Shown here one piece after another: positions 31,301 through 38,857 of a DNA stretch of 38,857 nucleotides (its first letter is position 1; every line of letters starts with the position of its first letter). The stretch comes from Planctomycetaceae bacterium (GTDB taxonomy: Bacteria; Planctomycetota; Planctomycetia; Planctomycetales; Planctomycetaceae), in contig JADZEF010000209.1 in assembly GCA_020850695.1 (NCBI GenBank), forward strand, positions 1-38,857, read 5' to 3'. The notes under the pieces were generated by a model that was not told the origin of the DNA, did not search any database, and worked only from the letters and a program-made list of their open reading frames with translations. The translations under genes were made by a program, and so were the position numbers.

Positions 31301-32796
31301 TATGACCGCCACAGTTCGTGGATCGGCTCGCCTTCGCGGATGATGGGGATCGGGCGGCCGGAGGTGTCGGGGAAGGCGACGCGGCGGAAATCGATCGCGA
31401 GGTGCTCGTAGATCGTCGAGAGGAAGTCTTCGGGACCGACGCGGCGCGCGATCGGGTCTTCGCCGCGGCGATCGGTCGCACCGATCACCTGACCGGTGCG
31501 GATGCCGCCGCCGGCGAACAGCATCGAGCCCGCCCGCGGCCAGTGATCGCGGCCGGGCTGCACAACCCCCGCCTCGCCGCTGGCCACGCCGCCCCCGCTG
31601 CTCGCCACGTGAGAGATCCGCGGGGTGCGGCCGAATTCGCCAGTGACGATGACCAGCACGCGGCGATCGAGTCCGCGGGCGTAGACGTCCTCGATGAGGG
31701 CCGAGACCGCCTGGTCGAACGTCGGCAGCCGGAACTTCATTGCGTCGAAGATGTGCTGGTTGACCGCATGGTCGTCCCAGTTCTGAACCCGCCCGCACGG
31801 CACGCCGTCGAACTCGGTCGTCACAATCTCGACGCCCGCTTCGACAAGCCGCCGCGCCATCAGGCACTGCTGGCCCCACTGATTGCGGCCGTAGCGATCG
31901 CGGACCGCGTCCGGCTCACGCGTCAGGTCGAATGCCTCGCGAGCCTCGGAGTTCACCAGCAGGTCGATTGCCTGCGACTCGAACCGATCCAGCGCCTCCA
32001 TCATTCCGGCCTGGTCGAGGTCGCGGCGCAAGCGGTCCAGCGACCGCCGCACATCGATGCGTTCCGACAGACGTTGTTTTGCGGAAGCGTCCTTGAGGCC
32101 GATATTCGGCACCTCGAACGTCGGCGAACTCGGATCGCCGAAGACCTTGAACCCTTGATACGCGGGACCGAGGTAGGCCGGACCAGAGATCGGCCAGCCG
32201 TCGTAGGTGTCGATTGGGTTAACCGCGATGAAGTTGGGAATGCGCCGCGGCTTGCCCGAGCGGACGCGGTTCGCCACGCACGCCCAGTCGGGATAGCGGG
32301 ACTCCATCTTGTCGACGACGTCGGTGTCGCCGGTCATCATCTGCAGCGAGCCGGCCGGGTGTCCGCCTCCCGTGTGGGACAGCGACCGCACGAGCGCGTA
32401 CTTGTCGGCCATCCCCGCCAGTCGCGGGAGCAGTTCGCAGATTTCGATGCCGGGGACGTTGGTGTGGATCGGGCTGTACGGTCCGCGGAACTCGGACGTG
32501 GCGTCGGGCTTGGGGTCGAACGTTTCGAGGTGGCTCGCCCCGCCGCGGAGCCAGACGAGGATGACGGCGGTTGGCTGCTCCTGGCTTTTCGGTGCGGACT
32601 GGGGTTCGCCGGGAACTGCCTGTTGTGCGGCGACTTCTGCGGCCATGGCCCGCCAGCGCAGGATGTCCGAGAGGCCGAACGTCGCGAATCCGGTCAGTCC
32701 GGCCCGCAGCAGTTCGCGGCGACCGAACTCACGGGTGAGCGTGGCGGTTTTCGGACCCGGACAAGGGCTGGCGGGACGGCGGGCGGGACGTGGCAT
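31300..32796 (-). CDS. DUF1501 (sulfatase-fold) protein with Tat signal
   Basis: A 498-residue protein with a twin-arginine signal (GRRELLRAGLTGFATFGL, arginines at about 26-27), then the DUF1501 core: VWLRGGASHLETFDPKPDA, DKYALVRSLSHTGGGHPAGS, YPDWACVANR, QQCLMARRLVEAGVEIV, NWDDHAVNQHIFD and ITGEFGRTPRI-like VIVTGEFGRTPRIS. DUF1501 proteins are frequent in planctomycetes, usually beside DUF1549/DUF1553 cytochrome-like genes; none is adjacent here. The protein ends PIHELWRS and the TAG stop coincides with the end of the TA-flanked element, suggesting that the insertion fixed the C-terminus. Function of the family is not known. Confidence 0.92.
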   Translation of the reverse strand: MPRPARRPASPCPGPKTATLTREFGRRELLRAGLTGFATFGLSDILRWRAMAAEVAAQQAVPGEPQSAPKSQEQPTAVILVWLRGGASHLETFDPKPDATSEFRGPYSPIHTNVPGIEICELLPRLAGMADKYALVRSLSHTGGGHPAGSLQMMTGDTDVVDKMESRYPDWACVANRVRSGKPRRIPNFIAVNPIDTYDGWPISGPAYLGPAYQGFKVFGDPSSPTFEVPNIGLKDASAKQRLSERIDVRRSLDRLRRDLDQAGMMEALDRFESQAIDLLVNSEAREAFDLTREPDAVRDRYGRNQWGQQCLMARRLVEAGVEIVTTEFDGVPCGRVQNWDDHAVNQHIFDAMKFRLPTFDQAVSALIEDVYARGLDRRVLVIVTGEFGRTPRISHVASSGGGVASGEAGVVQPGRDHWPRAGSMLFAGGGIRTGQVIGATDRRGEDPIARRVGPEDFLSTIYEHLAIDFRRVAFPDTSGRPIPIIREGEPIHELWRS

Positions 32797-33304
32797 GCGG
32801 TTTCGGCTCCAGAGCGCGGACTGCCTTGATCGTAGCGCGCCGGCGGGGCAGGCTCAAGGTGAACGGCGAGCGGAGGGGGAGGATTGAGGGGCGGTGGTCG
32901 GGTGAGAATGAGGAATCACGAGGTCCCCCGCAGCTCCACTCCGGGCGTTCCACCGGGACTGTCCGAGTCGCGAAACGACGGTCCGGCGATGCTTCTCTCG
33001 GCAGTTTCCGGGCCTGGAACCGAGTCCAATCAGGTCGCACGCGGCTTGAAAGATCGGCCGCACGGCGGCAGCACCTGCGGCGCAAGTCGCGCCGCGGTCC
33101 GAATGAACCGGATGTGCCCATCGCGCCGGACGGTCTGCGGAAAGCGCCTGGCGAAACCGTCCGCATCGCGCGCCTGAAGAGGGGCGGAACGTGGAGAAAT
33201 CGCGGAGTCGGCCTCGACTTCCCGGAATAGCGGTCGAGTCCCGGAGTGCGTGGATCGAATAACAAGGAAAGCGATGCCATCTTTCCGCGCATTGGACTTT
33301 CCCG
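32797..33304. other. Intergenic gap, no gene recognised
   Basis: About 510 bases between divergent genes. A short GC-rich inverted pair GGACGGT...ACCGTCC occurs near 33127-33161. I see no RNA gene and no clear promoter. Confidence 0.4.
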
Positions 33305-33724
33305 ATGATTCGTCGACCGATTCTCCGCCGAGCCGTCGGCGTTGCCCTGTTCACCGCCACGGCCCTGGTGGCGTTCCGGACGACCTTTGCGGACGGCGAG
33401 CACCACCTCTCGATTACGCGATCCACCTACAACAAGGCCCTCAAGAGCGACGCCTTCCGGTTCAAGCACTACGGGTTCCGGTCGGGTCCGCGGGTGCTGT
33501 ACTACCATCCCGGGTACGTCGACGGCGGGCTTCCCAATCCGTGGGTGCGGGCGGCGCTGGTCAACGAAGGGCCGGTGGTTCCCGGTGTGCCGTACTACGG
33601 CGGGTATTCATATCCCGCGTACGGGTATGGCTACCCGGGCTACGGCTACAGTGCGCCGCCAATCGTCGCGCCGGTTGGACCCGGAACGACGCAGCCTCCG
33701 GCCGATCTGCCGAAGGAAAATTGA
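33305..33724 (+). CDS. Small secreted protein with Tyr/Gly/Pro-rich C-terminus
   Basis: A 139-residue protein with an N-terminal signal peptide (AVGVALFTATALVAFRTTFA, cleavage near residue 29). The mature protein has a conserved-looking core (EHHLSITRSTYNKALKSDAF, RFKHYGFRSGPRVLYYHPGY) and a repetitive tail of YGYPGYGYS type followed by a Pro-rich end. It lacks cysteines. Envelope location is likely; function unknown. The next gene on the other strand is convergent and the two share a terminator hairpin. Confidence 0.72.
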   Translation: MIRRPILRRAVGVALFTATALVAFRTTFADGEHHLSITRSTYNKALKSDAFRFKHYGFRSGPRVLYYHPGYVDGGLPNPWVRAALVNEGPVVPGVPYYGGYSYPAYGYGYPGYGYSAPPIVAPVGPGTTQPPADLPKEN

Positions 33725-33788
33725 TGGGATCGATCCGGACGGTTCGATGACGTGCCGCCGTGCCAGTTATCCCGTAAAGAAGGAAACC

Positions 33789-33827
33789 CGAGCGAAGCGA
33801 CATCAGGTCGCTTCGCTCGTCTGCTTT
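33789..33827. terminator. Bidirectional terminator overlapping the MFS stop codon
   Basis: A perfect 13-bp stem CGAGCGAAGCGAC / GTCGCTTCGCTCG with loop ATCAG, followed on the plus strand by TCTGCTTTT. The MFS stop codon (33803-33805) lies in the loop, so the last three codons form part of the stem. Confidence 0.65.
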
Positions 33828-35611
33828 TGACCGAGCGGGCGTGTGGCATCGATGCCGAAGGCGCCGACGCCGGACAGGACACAGGCGGCGAGGCAGCAGA
33901 TGAAGATGTTGCTCCAGTCGTCCAGAGTCGGCCGCTCGCCGAGGATCCGGTTGTAGAGAAGCGGCGCGAGGGCGGCGCCGAAGTTGCCCCACATGTTTCC
34001 CCAGCCGAGGATCGCTCCGACGTTTTTCCCTCCGACGTCCTGCATGAAGGCCCACGTCGGTGCGATGCCCATGTCGACGCCCAGGGTGACCAGCGAGAAG
34101 GCAAACGCGTAGGCCCACGGGCTCTGGAAGGGGGAGTCGGACGGGAGCGACGAAAACAGAAGCGCCAGGCCATAGCCTGCGGCGGCGATGAACCGCGTCG
34201 CCACGACCGGAAGCCGACGTCCCCACCGCAAGCCGACGCGGGCGGTCAGCCAGTCCGTCAGTCGTCCGCCGATCAGCAGGCCGACCATTCCCACCCAGAT
34301 GGGAATGCTGGCAAGGAACCCGCGCGTGATCGCCGGCACGTGATGCACTTCATAGAGATAGCGCGGATACCATGAAACCAGGAAGAACCATCCCACGTTC
34401 GTGCCGAACTGCAACAGGCACATGCACCAGGAACTGAAGTCCGTGAGGATGTCGCCGAGGGGGAAGGGCTCGGCGGCCTTCGCCTCGCCGCTCTCGGGCG
34501 GCCGGCCTTCCTCAATCAGCGCAAGTTCCGCGGCATTGCACGACGGATGCTCCTGGGGGGTGTCGCGGAAGTAGAACCAGAAGATCGCCGCCACCAGGAT
34601 GCCGGCCAGCCCATAGACGATCATCACGGGACGCCAGCCGCGCGTGTAGAGCTTGCTCAACTCCGACGGGAACGACGCTTCGAGCACAAAGCGGTGGAAC
34701 CGCTGTCGGTTGGCGGAATCGACCTGTTCGCCGGCAAGCACCTTCTTCGCCGTCCCTTCGGCCTCCTTGCTGAGCGAAACGTTCGCGAACGCGGCCTGCG
34801 TGTAGAGATCGTCACGCGACAGAAGGGCCGTCATTCCCTCCGACAGGACCTTGGCCTCGTCCTCGGAAAGCGCCGTCTTCCGCGCCGCGACGGCTTTCAT
34901 CACGTCCCGAGTCTCATCGTCCAGCAACTGCCACACGCGGGCGGCGGGAGTTTGAGGTTCGGTCTGCTGTCCGTTCGATTCTGCGATCTGGGTGCCGGCC
35001 GCATCGAGTTTCGTGCTGAGCGAAACTCCATCGAGAATCTGATCCGGAGTGAACTCGAGAGGGGCGTCGAGAGGAACGAACAGGACGATCAGGAATGCGG
35101 TGAGGAGCGGGGCGATGGCGCCGCCGATGCGTCCGCCGAAGGCCACGAACGAACTGGCGCTGGCTCGTCGCGTGAGTGGAATCCACTTGCTGAGAAGCGT
35201 CCCGCAACTGGGATAAGCCCCCGCCTGGGCGGCCCCGATTCCCAGTCGCATGACCGCCAGCAGCAGAAACGTATGGCTCAGGCCCGTCATGGCCGTAAAG
35301 AACGACCACGACATGATGTAGATGACCAGCATGCGACGCGGGCCGTAGCGGTCGCTGAGCCATCCGGAAGGAACCTGGGCGAGCGCGTAGGTCCACGAGA
35401 AGGCGCTCAGCAGCCAACTGATGTCCGATTGAGTGAGACGAAGGTCTTCGCGGATGTAGTCGACGGCGAAGCTGAGGCAGAAGCGGTCGAGATAAAGCAG
35501 GACCGCCATCAGGGTGGCGACCGCCACGACGATGTGGCGGATGCCGCTGGGGCGGTCGCCGGTGGGGCGCAACGGAGTGCCGTCGAACGGCCGATCCGGA
35601 TTTAACGACAT
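33803..35611 (-). CDS. MFS transporter, anion:cation symporter (ACS)-like, with large loop insertion
   Basis: A 602-residue twelve-helix carrier of the major facilitator superfamily. The first half has AVLLYLDRFCLSFAVDYIREDL, the signature SGWLSDRYGPRRMLV between helices 2 and 3, and SFVAFGGRIGGAIAPLL. The second half has LQFGTNVGWFFLVSWYPRYLYE and IGGRLTDWLTARVGLRWGRR. This matches the ACS family, which carries organic acids and sugars acids. An insertion of about 140 mostly helical, charged residues (about 185-325) separates helices 5 and 6, making the protein longer than the usual 430. The substrate is unknown. Confidence 0.9.
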   Translation of the reverse strand: MSLNPDRPFDGTPLRPTGDRPSGIRHIVVAVATLMAVLLYLDRFCLSFAVDYIREDLRLTQSDISWLLSAFSWTYALAQVPSGWLSDRYGPRRMLVIYIMSWSFFTAMTGLSHTFLLLAVMRLGIGAAQAGAYPSCGTLLSKWIPLTRRASASSFVAFGGRIGGAIAPLLTAFLIVLFVPLDAPLEFTPDQILDGVSLSTKLDAAGTQIAESNGQQTEPQTPAARVWQLLDDETRDVMKAVAARKTALSEDEAKVLSEGMTALLSRDDLYTQAAFANVSLSKEAEGTAKKVLAGEQVDSANRQRFHRFVLEASFPSELSKLYTRGWRPVMIVYGLAGILVAAIFWFYFRDTPQEHPSCNAAELALIEEGRPPESGEAKAAEPFPLGDILTDFSSWCMCLLQFGTNVGWFFLVSWYPRYLYEVHHVPAITRGFLASIPIWVGMVGLLIGGRLTDWLTARVGLRWGRRLPVVATRFIAAAGYGLALLFSSLPSDSPFQSPWAYAFAFSLVTLGVDMGIAPTWAFMQDVGGKNVGAILGWGNMWGNFGAALAPLLYNRILGERPTLDDWSNIFICCLAACVLSGVGAFGIDATRPLGQKQTSEAT

Positions 35612-36130
35612 GCCGTCATCCCGAGGTCAGGGAATCGTGGGACGACGAACGGTCGCGCAGGCGAGAAGTTCGCCGGAAAAGGTCAGCCACGGTAGACGGC
35701 ACCGATCAAAAAATAAAGCGTCCCGGATGGGGTTACCCCCATCCGGGACGCTCGCAGATTCGCCTTGATTGCAAGTGCGGGCCAACGCCTGCCCTCAAGG
35801 CTGTCTCACCAACAATGCATTTCAGATGCCGTCAAAGCCGCGTTGACAAGAAAGAATCAAAAGTCGTTTGCAGTGCTGGAAATAACGATCGCATCAAGAG
35901 TGCTGCAAGCGTGGTTCGACCCGTTGCGGAGTGTAGCAATACCGCAGGGGGTGTTGCAAAACGCTACACTCTCGTGGTCGAAGGGGCCATTGCTGCCATC
36001 GCGATTTCGATTCGACATGCCGCGAAATGGTCGTCACTCAGAGACCTGACACGAGTGCATCCGTGAATCAGGTTTTGTCCCAGTCGCATTTCAAACTATT
36101 AAGCCGGTTGGGAGTTGCGGCAAGTCCATG
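35612..36130. other. Gap with terminator and an AT-richer, structured stretch
   Basis: The first part holds the minus-strand terminator at 35707-35752. From about 35800 to 36110 the sequence is less GC-rich than its surroundings and carries GAGTGTAGC...GCTACACTC (35929-35937 with 35963-35971) and an overlapping TGCGG...CCGCA pair. Short plus-strand frames here show no similarity to anything I know. A small RNA or remnant insertion is possible. Confidence 0.4.
35707..35752 (-). terminator. Intrinsic terminator downstream of the methyltransferase gene
   Basis: A perfect 16-bp stem (35717-35732 with 35737-35752) with loop TTAC, followed on the minus strand by TTTATTTTTTG. It lies about 380 bases after the methyltransferase stop, so that mRNA has a long 3' region or another minus-strand transcript ends here. 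Confidence 0.85.
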
Positions 36131-37357
36131 TCATTCGCCAGAGACCGCTTGGAAGACCTCGTTTGGCTCTGCGGGAACGTGCGAATGGATGCCCAGGAGG
36201 TCAATCAGGGTGAACTTCTCGATGGAAAGGCCTTGCATCATCCGTGCCATCTCCGACACGGCGAGGTGTTTCTGGCGGGACAACTCCTGCTCGGAGCAAT
36301 CTCGGCGACGCGTCGCCCGCAAGAGCAAGTTCTTGGGAGTGTGATCCAGGTCGATGAACTCGATGACCTGGGTGCGGTAGCCCGCCGCTTCGAGGCAGGC
36401 GGCCCGCAGCGCATCCGTCGCCAGGGAGGCGAATCGCTCCCTCAGGATCCCGTGACGCAGCAGCGGCTCGAGGTTGTCGGAACGAAGTTGCGGGGCCAGC
36501 TCGTGCTGGCAACACGGGACCGCCAGGATCACATCGGCCTTCCATCCGATGGCCTTGGCGAGAGTGAAATCGGTCGCCGTATCGCACGCGTGCAGGGAAA
36601 TCGCCAGATGCACCCGCTCGGTCGCCTCGTGCTGGGCGATGTCTCCCACGGCGAATTCCAGGCCGTCGCAATGGAGCCGCCCAGCGATTCCGCGGCAGGT
36701 CTCGATGACCGACGGATTGCGGTCGAGTCCCAACATGCGGACCTCACGCCCGTGGATGGCCGTCAGCAGGTGATGAACGGCGAAGGTCAGCGAACTCTTC
36801 CCGCAACCGAAGTCCACGACATGCAGCGGTCCCTCGGCGGGGAGATCGGGAAGGATGTCCTCGACGAATTCGAGGTAGCGGTTGATCTGCCGGAACTTGT
36901 GCTGGCGATCGGCCCGCACGCGTCCCGCCGCCGTCATCACGCCGATTTCCACCAGGAACGGGCAGGGAACCCCTTCGGGAATTGTGTACCGCTTCGTCCG
37001 GTTGTGCGACAGCTCGACGGGCGGCCTCCGCGTCGGCGGCCCGCGCCGCACCCGCAGCTTCCCCTCGCTCCGCATCTCTGCGGCGTAATCGGCCTCGACC
37101 GTGAACAGGTTGGCGGCGGCAAACATCGACGGGAACAGCGACAGAATCCGCTCGACCGCCGCCTCGCCGGCATGATTTTCGTGACGTTCCTGAGTCCCTT
37201 CCCGGAACGCGAACTGAAACTGCAGGCCTCCGGCGACCTCGACCGGCCGCACGCCGACGCGGGTCGCCGGATTCGGCGACACCGGTCGGCTGAGCGTCAT
37301 CTTCCGGAATCCTCCGTCGATGATCGAACGCCGAATATCGGACTCGAAATCGATCAT
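36131..37357 (-). CDS. SAM-dependent methyltransferase (Methyltransf_32-like)
   Basis: A 408-residue protein. An N-terminal domain (1-145) of unknown fold is followed by a class I methyltransferase domain with the hallmark HKFRQINRYLEFVEDILPDL (153-172), motif I VVDFGCGKSSLTFAVHHLL (180-198), GLDRNP (210-215), LHACDTATD (255-263) and the Cys-rich VPCCQHEL (280-287). This set matches the Methyltransf_32 group, which includes METTL25- and RRNAD1-like proteins. The target is not known; RNA or protein are both possible. It starts 128 bases downstream of the PLP-enzyme gene on the same strand. Confidence 0.86.
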   Translation of the reverse strand: MIDFESDIRRSIIDGGFRKMTLSRPVSPNPATRVGVRPVEVAGGLQFQFAFREGTQERHENHAGEAAVERILSLFPSMFAAANLFTVEADYAAEMRSEGKLRVRRGPPTRRPPVELSHNRTKRYTIPEGVPCPFLVEIGVMTAAGRVRADRQHKFRQINRYLEFVEDILPDLPAEGPLHVVDFGCGKSSLTFAVHHLLTAIHGREVRMLGLDRNPSVIETCRGIAGRLHCDGLEFAVGDIAQHEATERVHLAISLHACDTATDFTLAKAIGWKADVILAVPCCQHELAPQLRSDNLEPLLRHGILRERFASLATDALRAACLEAAGYRTQVIEFIDLDHTPKNLLLRATRRRDCSEQELSRQKHLAVSEMARMMQGLSIEKFTLIDLLGIHSHVPAEPNEVFQAVSGE

Positions 37358-37485
37358 GGGGGCGAAGAGGTTGACGGACTGTCCGGGGTGACTCCGTCGA
37401 GAAACCGACGAAGTAATTGACTCCCATCACCGTCAGAGAGTCTCGCCGATCGTCCGGCGACCGTCGAGATCTCCAGGTGACTCGA

Positions 37486-38586
37486 TTACTGGATCTTACC
37501 GCGTCCCAGGATCGGCCACACCACTTCGACGCGGTCGCCCCGCACTCCGAAGAATTCGTCGTGCAGGACCGTCGTGAAGTCGGCGTATCCGACGATGATC
37601 TCGACCTTGTCGCCGATCTTCAGCCGCTGCGATTCGCCCCCCAGCTTCAACTCGCAGTGCTCGGCGCTCATGCGGGTGATCTCCGCGTCCGGGAAGCCCT
37701 TGATGATCGGCAGGCACGTATCGGGGTTGAGCGTCTTGCGGCCGCTGTCGAGCACCGCTTTCTCCAGCATCGGCCGGCTGACCACCGTCGCCAGCACCGT
37801 CAGGGCGTACTTCAATCCCGTCACCCCGCACAGCTTCTGGTACATCGGATCGGCGAAGATCCCGCCGCCGGCCTGAAGCTCGGTGATGCCCGGGCACTCG
37901 GTCGAGAATTGGTACGATCCGGTTCCGCCGGCGCTGACGATGTCGCAGTTGATCCCCTTGCCGACGATCAGGTCGTGGCAGTGCTGCAGCACGCCCATCG
38001 CCTCGCGGATCTTCGCCCGCTTCTCCTCCACCGGCTCGACCCGCAGCAGGTGCCCTTCGTACCCCATGATGCCGGCGAACCGCACGCCCTTCAGCTTCGA
38101 GATCCCTTCCGCCAGTTCGAGCGTATCGCGGCCCGGGCGGCTGCCGACGCGGTCAAGGCCGATGTTGACTTCGATGATCACCCGCGGCGCGACGCCATTC
38201 TTGCGGCAGATTTCGGCGAGCGGCTCGACCTGGGCGTAGTGGTCGCATGCGATGATGGGGTCTGCCGAGCGGCACAGCGACGCCACCCGCTCCCACTTTT
38301 TCGGCCCGACGACCATGTTGGCGATGAGGATGTCCCGCACTCCGCCGGCCGCCATCACTTCGGCTTCCGATACCTTCGCGCAGGTGACGCCGATGGCTCC
38401 GGCCCGCATCTGCAGGTGGGCAATGGCCGGGGTCTTGTGGCATTTCTCGTGCGGGCGCCATTGTTTCCCCTGCCCGATGATATATTCAGCCATCGACTTG
38501 ATGTTTGACTCCATGACATCGAGATCGATGCACAGGGCCGGGGTATCGAGTTCAAGCTTCTGGCAGCCGACGACGGATTGAGGCAC
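37486..38586 (-). CDS. D-threonine aldolase / DSD1-type fold-III PLP enzyme
   Basis: A 366-residue enzyme of the alanine-racemase N-terminal plus D-serine-dehydratase-like C-terminal type. It has LELDTPALCIDLDVMESNI, the PLP-lysine motif R-P-H-E-K-C-H-K (K48), EVNIGLDRVG, the phosphate-binding VSAGGTGSY and a C-terminal domain ending FFGVRGDRVEVVWPILGRGK. Members cleave D-threonine to glycine and acetaldehyde or deaminate D-serine. The C-terminal metal pair, usually H-x-D or H-x-C, reads Y-A-D (334-336), so metal binding may differ. The GTG at 38586 fits the family N-terminus; the frame is open upstream to an ATG at 38778 but without similarity. Confidence 0.85.
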   Translation of the reverse strand: MPQSVVGCQKLELDTPALCIDLDVMESNIKSMAEYIIGQGKQWRPHEKCHKTPAIAHLQMRAGAIGVTCAKVSEAEVMAAGGVRDILIANMVVGPKKWERVASLCRSADPIIACDHYAQVEPLAEICRKNGVAPRVIIEVNIGLDRVGSRPGRDTLELAEGISKLKGVRFAGIMGYEGHLLRVEPVEEKRAKIREAMGVLQHCHDLIVGKGINCDIVSAGGTGSYQFSTECPGITELQAGGGIFADPMYQKLCGVTGLKYALTVLATVVSRPMLEKAVLDSGRKTLNPDTCLPIIKGFPDAEITRMSAEHCELKLGGESQRLKIGDKVEIIVGYADFTTVLHDEFFGVRGDRVEVVWPILGRGKIQ

Positions 38587-38857
38587 AGGACGACTCGCGA
38601 CAGCAGTTGGAAAAAGCCGAGCACCGCGGGCGAAGATTGTACGGCCAACCGTCGCACGGCACGAGGGAGAGAGCCACGGGCGCGACCGGTGATTCCGATG
38701 GGTCAGTTGTTCATTGATATGCTTGAGCCGCGAAGTTTTCGACGATGAAATGCTGATGCGCCCAGGACTTGGAGGCACGCCTGCGAATCGAGCGGCCGGC
38801 TATTAGGGCTCGGGCCATCCATCGTCCGTCGTGCCCTGGTGAAACACCGTGCTCCAC

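Overview
The window reads as a chromosomal segment of a GC-rich planctomycete (Planctomycetota, probably order Planctomycetales; the genus cannot be set from sequence alone). The assignment rests on lineage-typical protein types: a DUF1501 Tat-exported protein, a BBP7-type outer-membrane barrel, a long secreted leucine-rich-repeat protein, an MFS carrier with a large loop insertion, an ABC-2 permease fused to a CPBP protease, and many intergenic fold-back repeats.

Region 1 (about 1-6604) looks like the end of an integrated element. It holds the right part of an IS66 insertion sequence (TnpB fragment, TnpC, right end), a small unknown gene, a NarL/FixJ response regulator on the minus strand, and a run of very small plus-strand genes around a CsrA-like RNA-binding regulator. 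A tyrosine recombinase then lies next to the 3' end of a tRNA-Val(GAC) gene, a standard integration arrangement. Within it I find two paralogous 37/38-codon genes that share PPRWQ, DFR and GQGLL motifs, and two paralogous small proteins with a C-x(1-2)-C ... H-x3-C metal-site pattern. Together with csrA they look like a partly duplicated small-protein cassette. This is the least explained and most interesting part of the window.

Region 2 (6700-16000) is ordinary chromosome: a secreted unknown protein translationally coupled to a peroxiredoxin-like protein, an aldose 1-epimerase, a DUF2007 zinc-ribbon protein, the LRR protein, PrmC/HemK (with an unusual TPPY in place of NPPY), a thioredoxin-fold exported protein, a proline-rich secreted protein and a fumarylacetoacetase-family hydrolase. 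Between the LRR gene and prmC lies a 389-bp fold-back element with terminal inverted repeats and an 8-bp target duplication.

Region 3 (16250-24200) has a beta-ketoacyl-ACP synthase/ACP gene pair, glgC (glycogen synthesis), an SGNH-like protein that has lost its catalytic residues, a MoaD/ThiS-like protein and the BBP7 porin-like barrel. Region 4 (24300-38857) has the ABC-2/CPBP fusion, a penicillin-acylase-family Ntn hydrolase divergent from a UbiB-family kinase, the DUF1501 protein whose stop codon abuts a TA-flanked miniature element, a small secreted protein, the MFS carrier, a methyltransferase and a D-threonine-aldolase/DSD1-type PLP enzyme. Most of these genes are single transcription units. 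Clear hairpin terminators and several different families of inverted-repeat elements fill the gaps between them.
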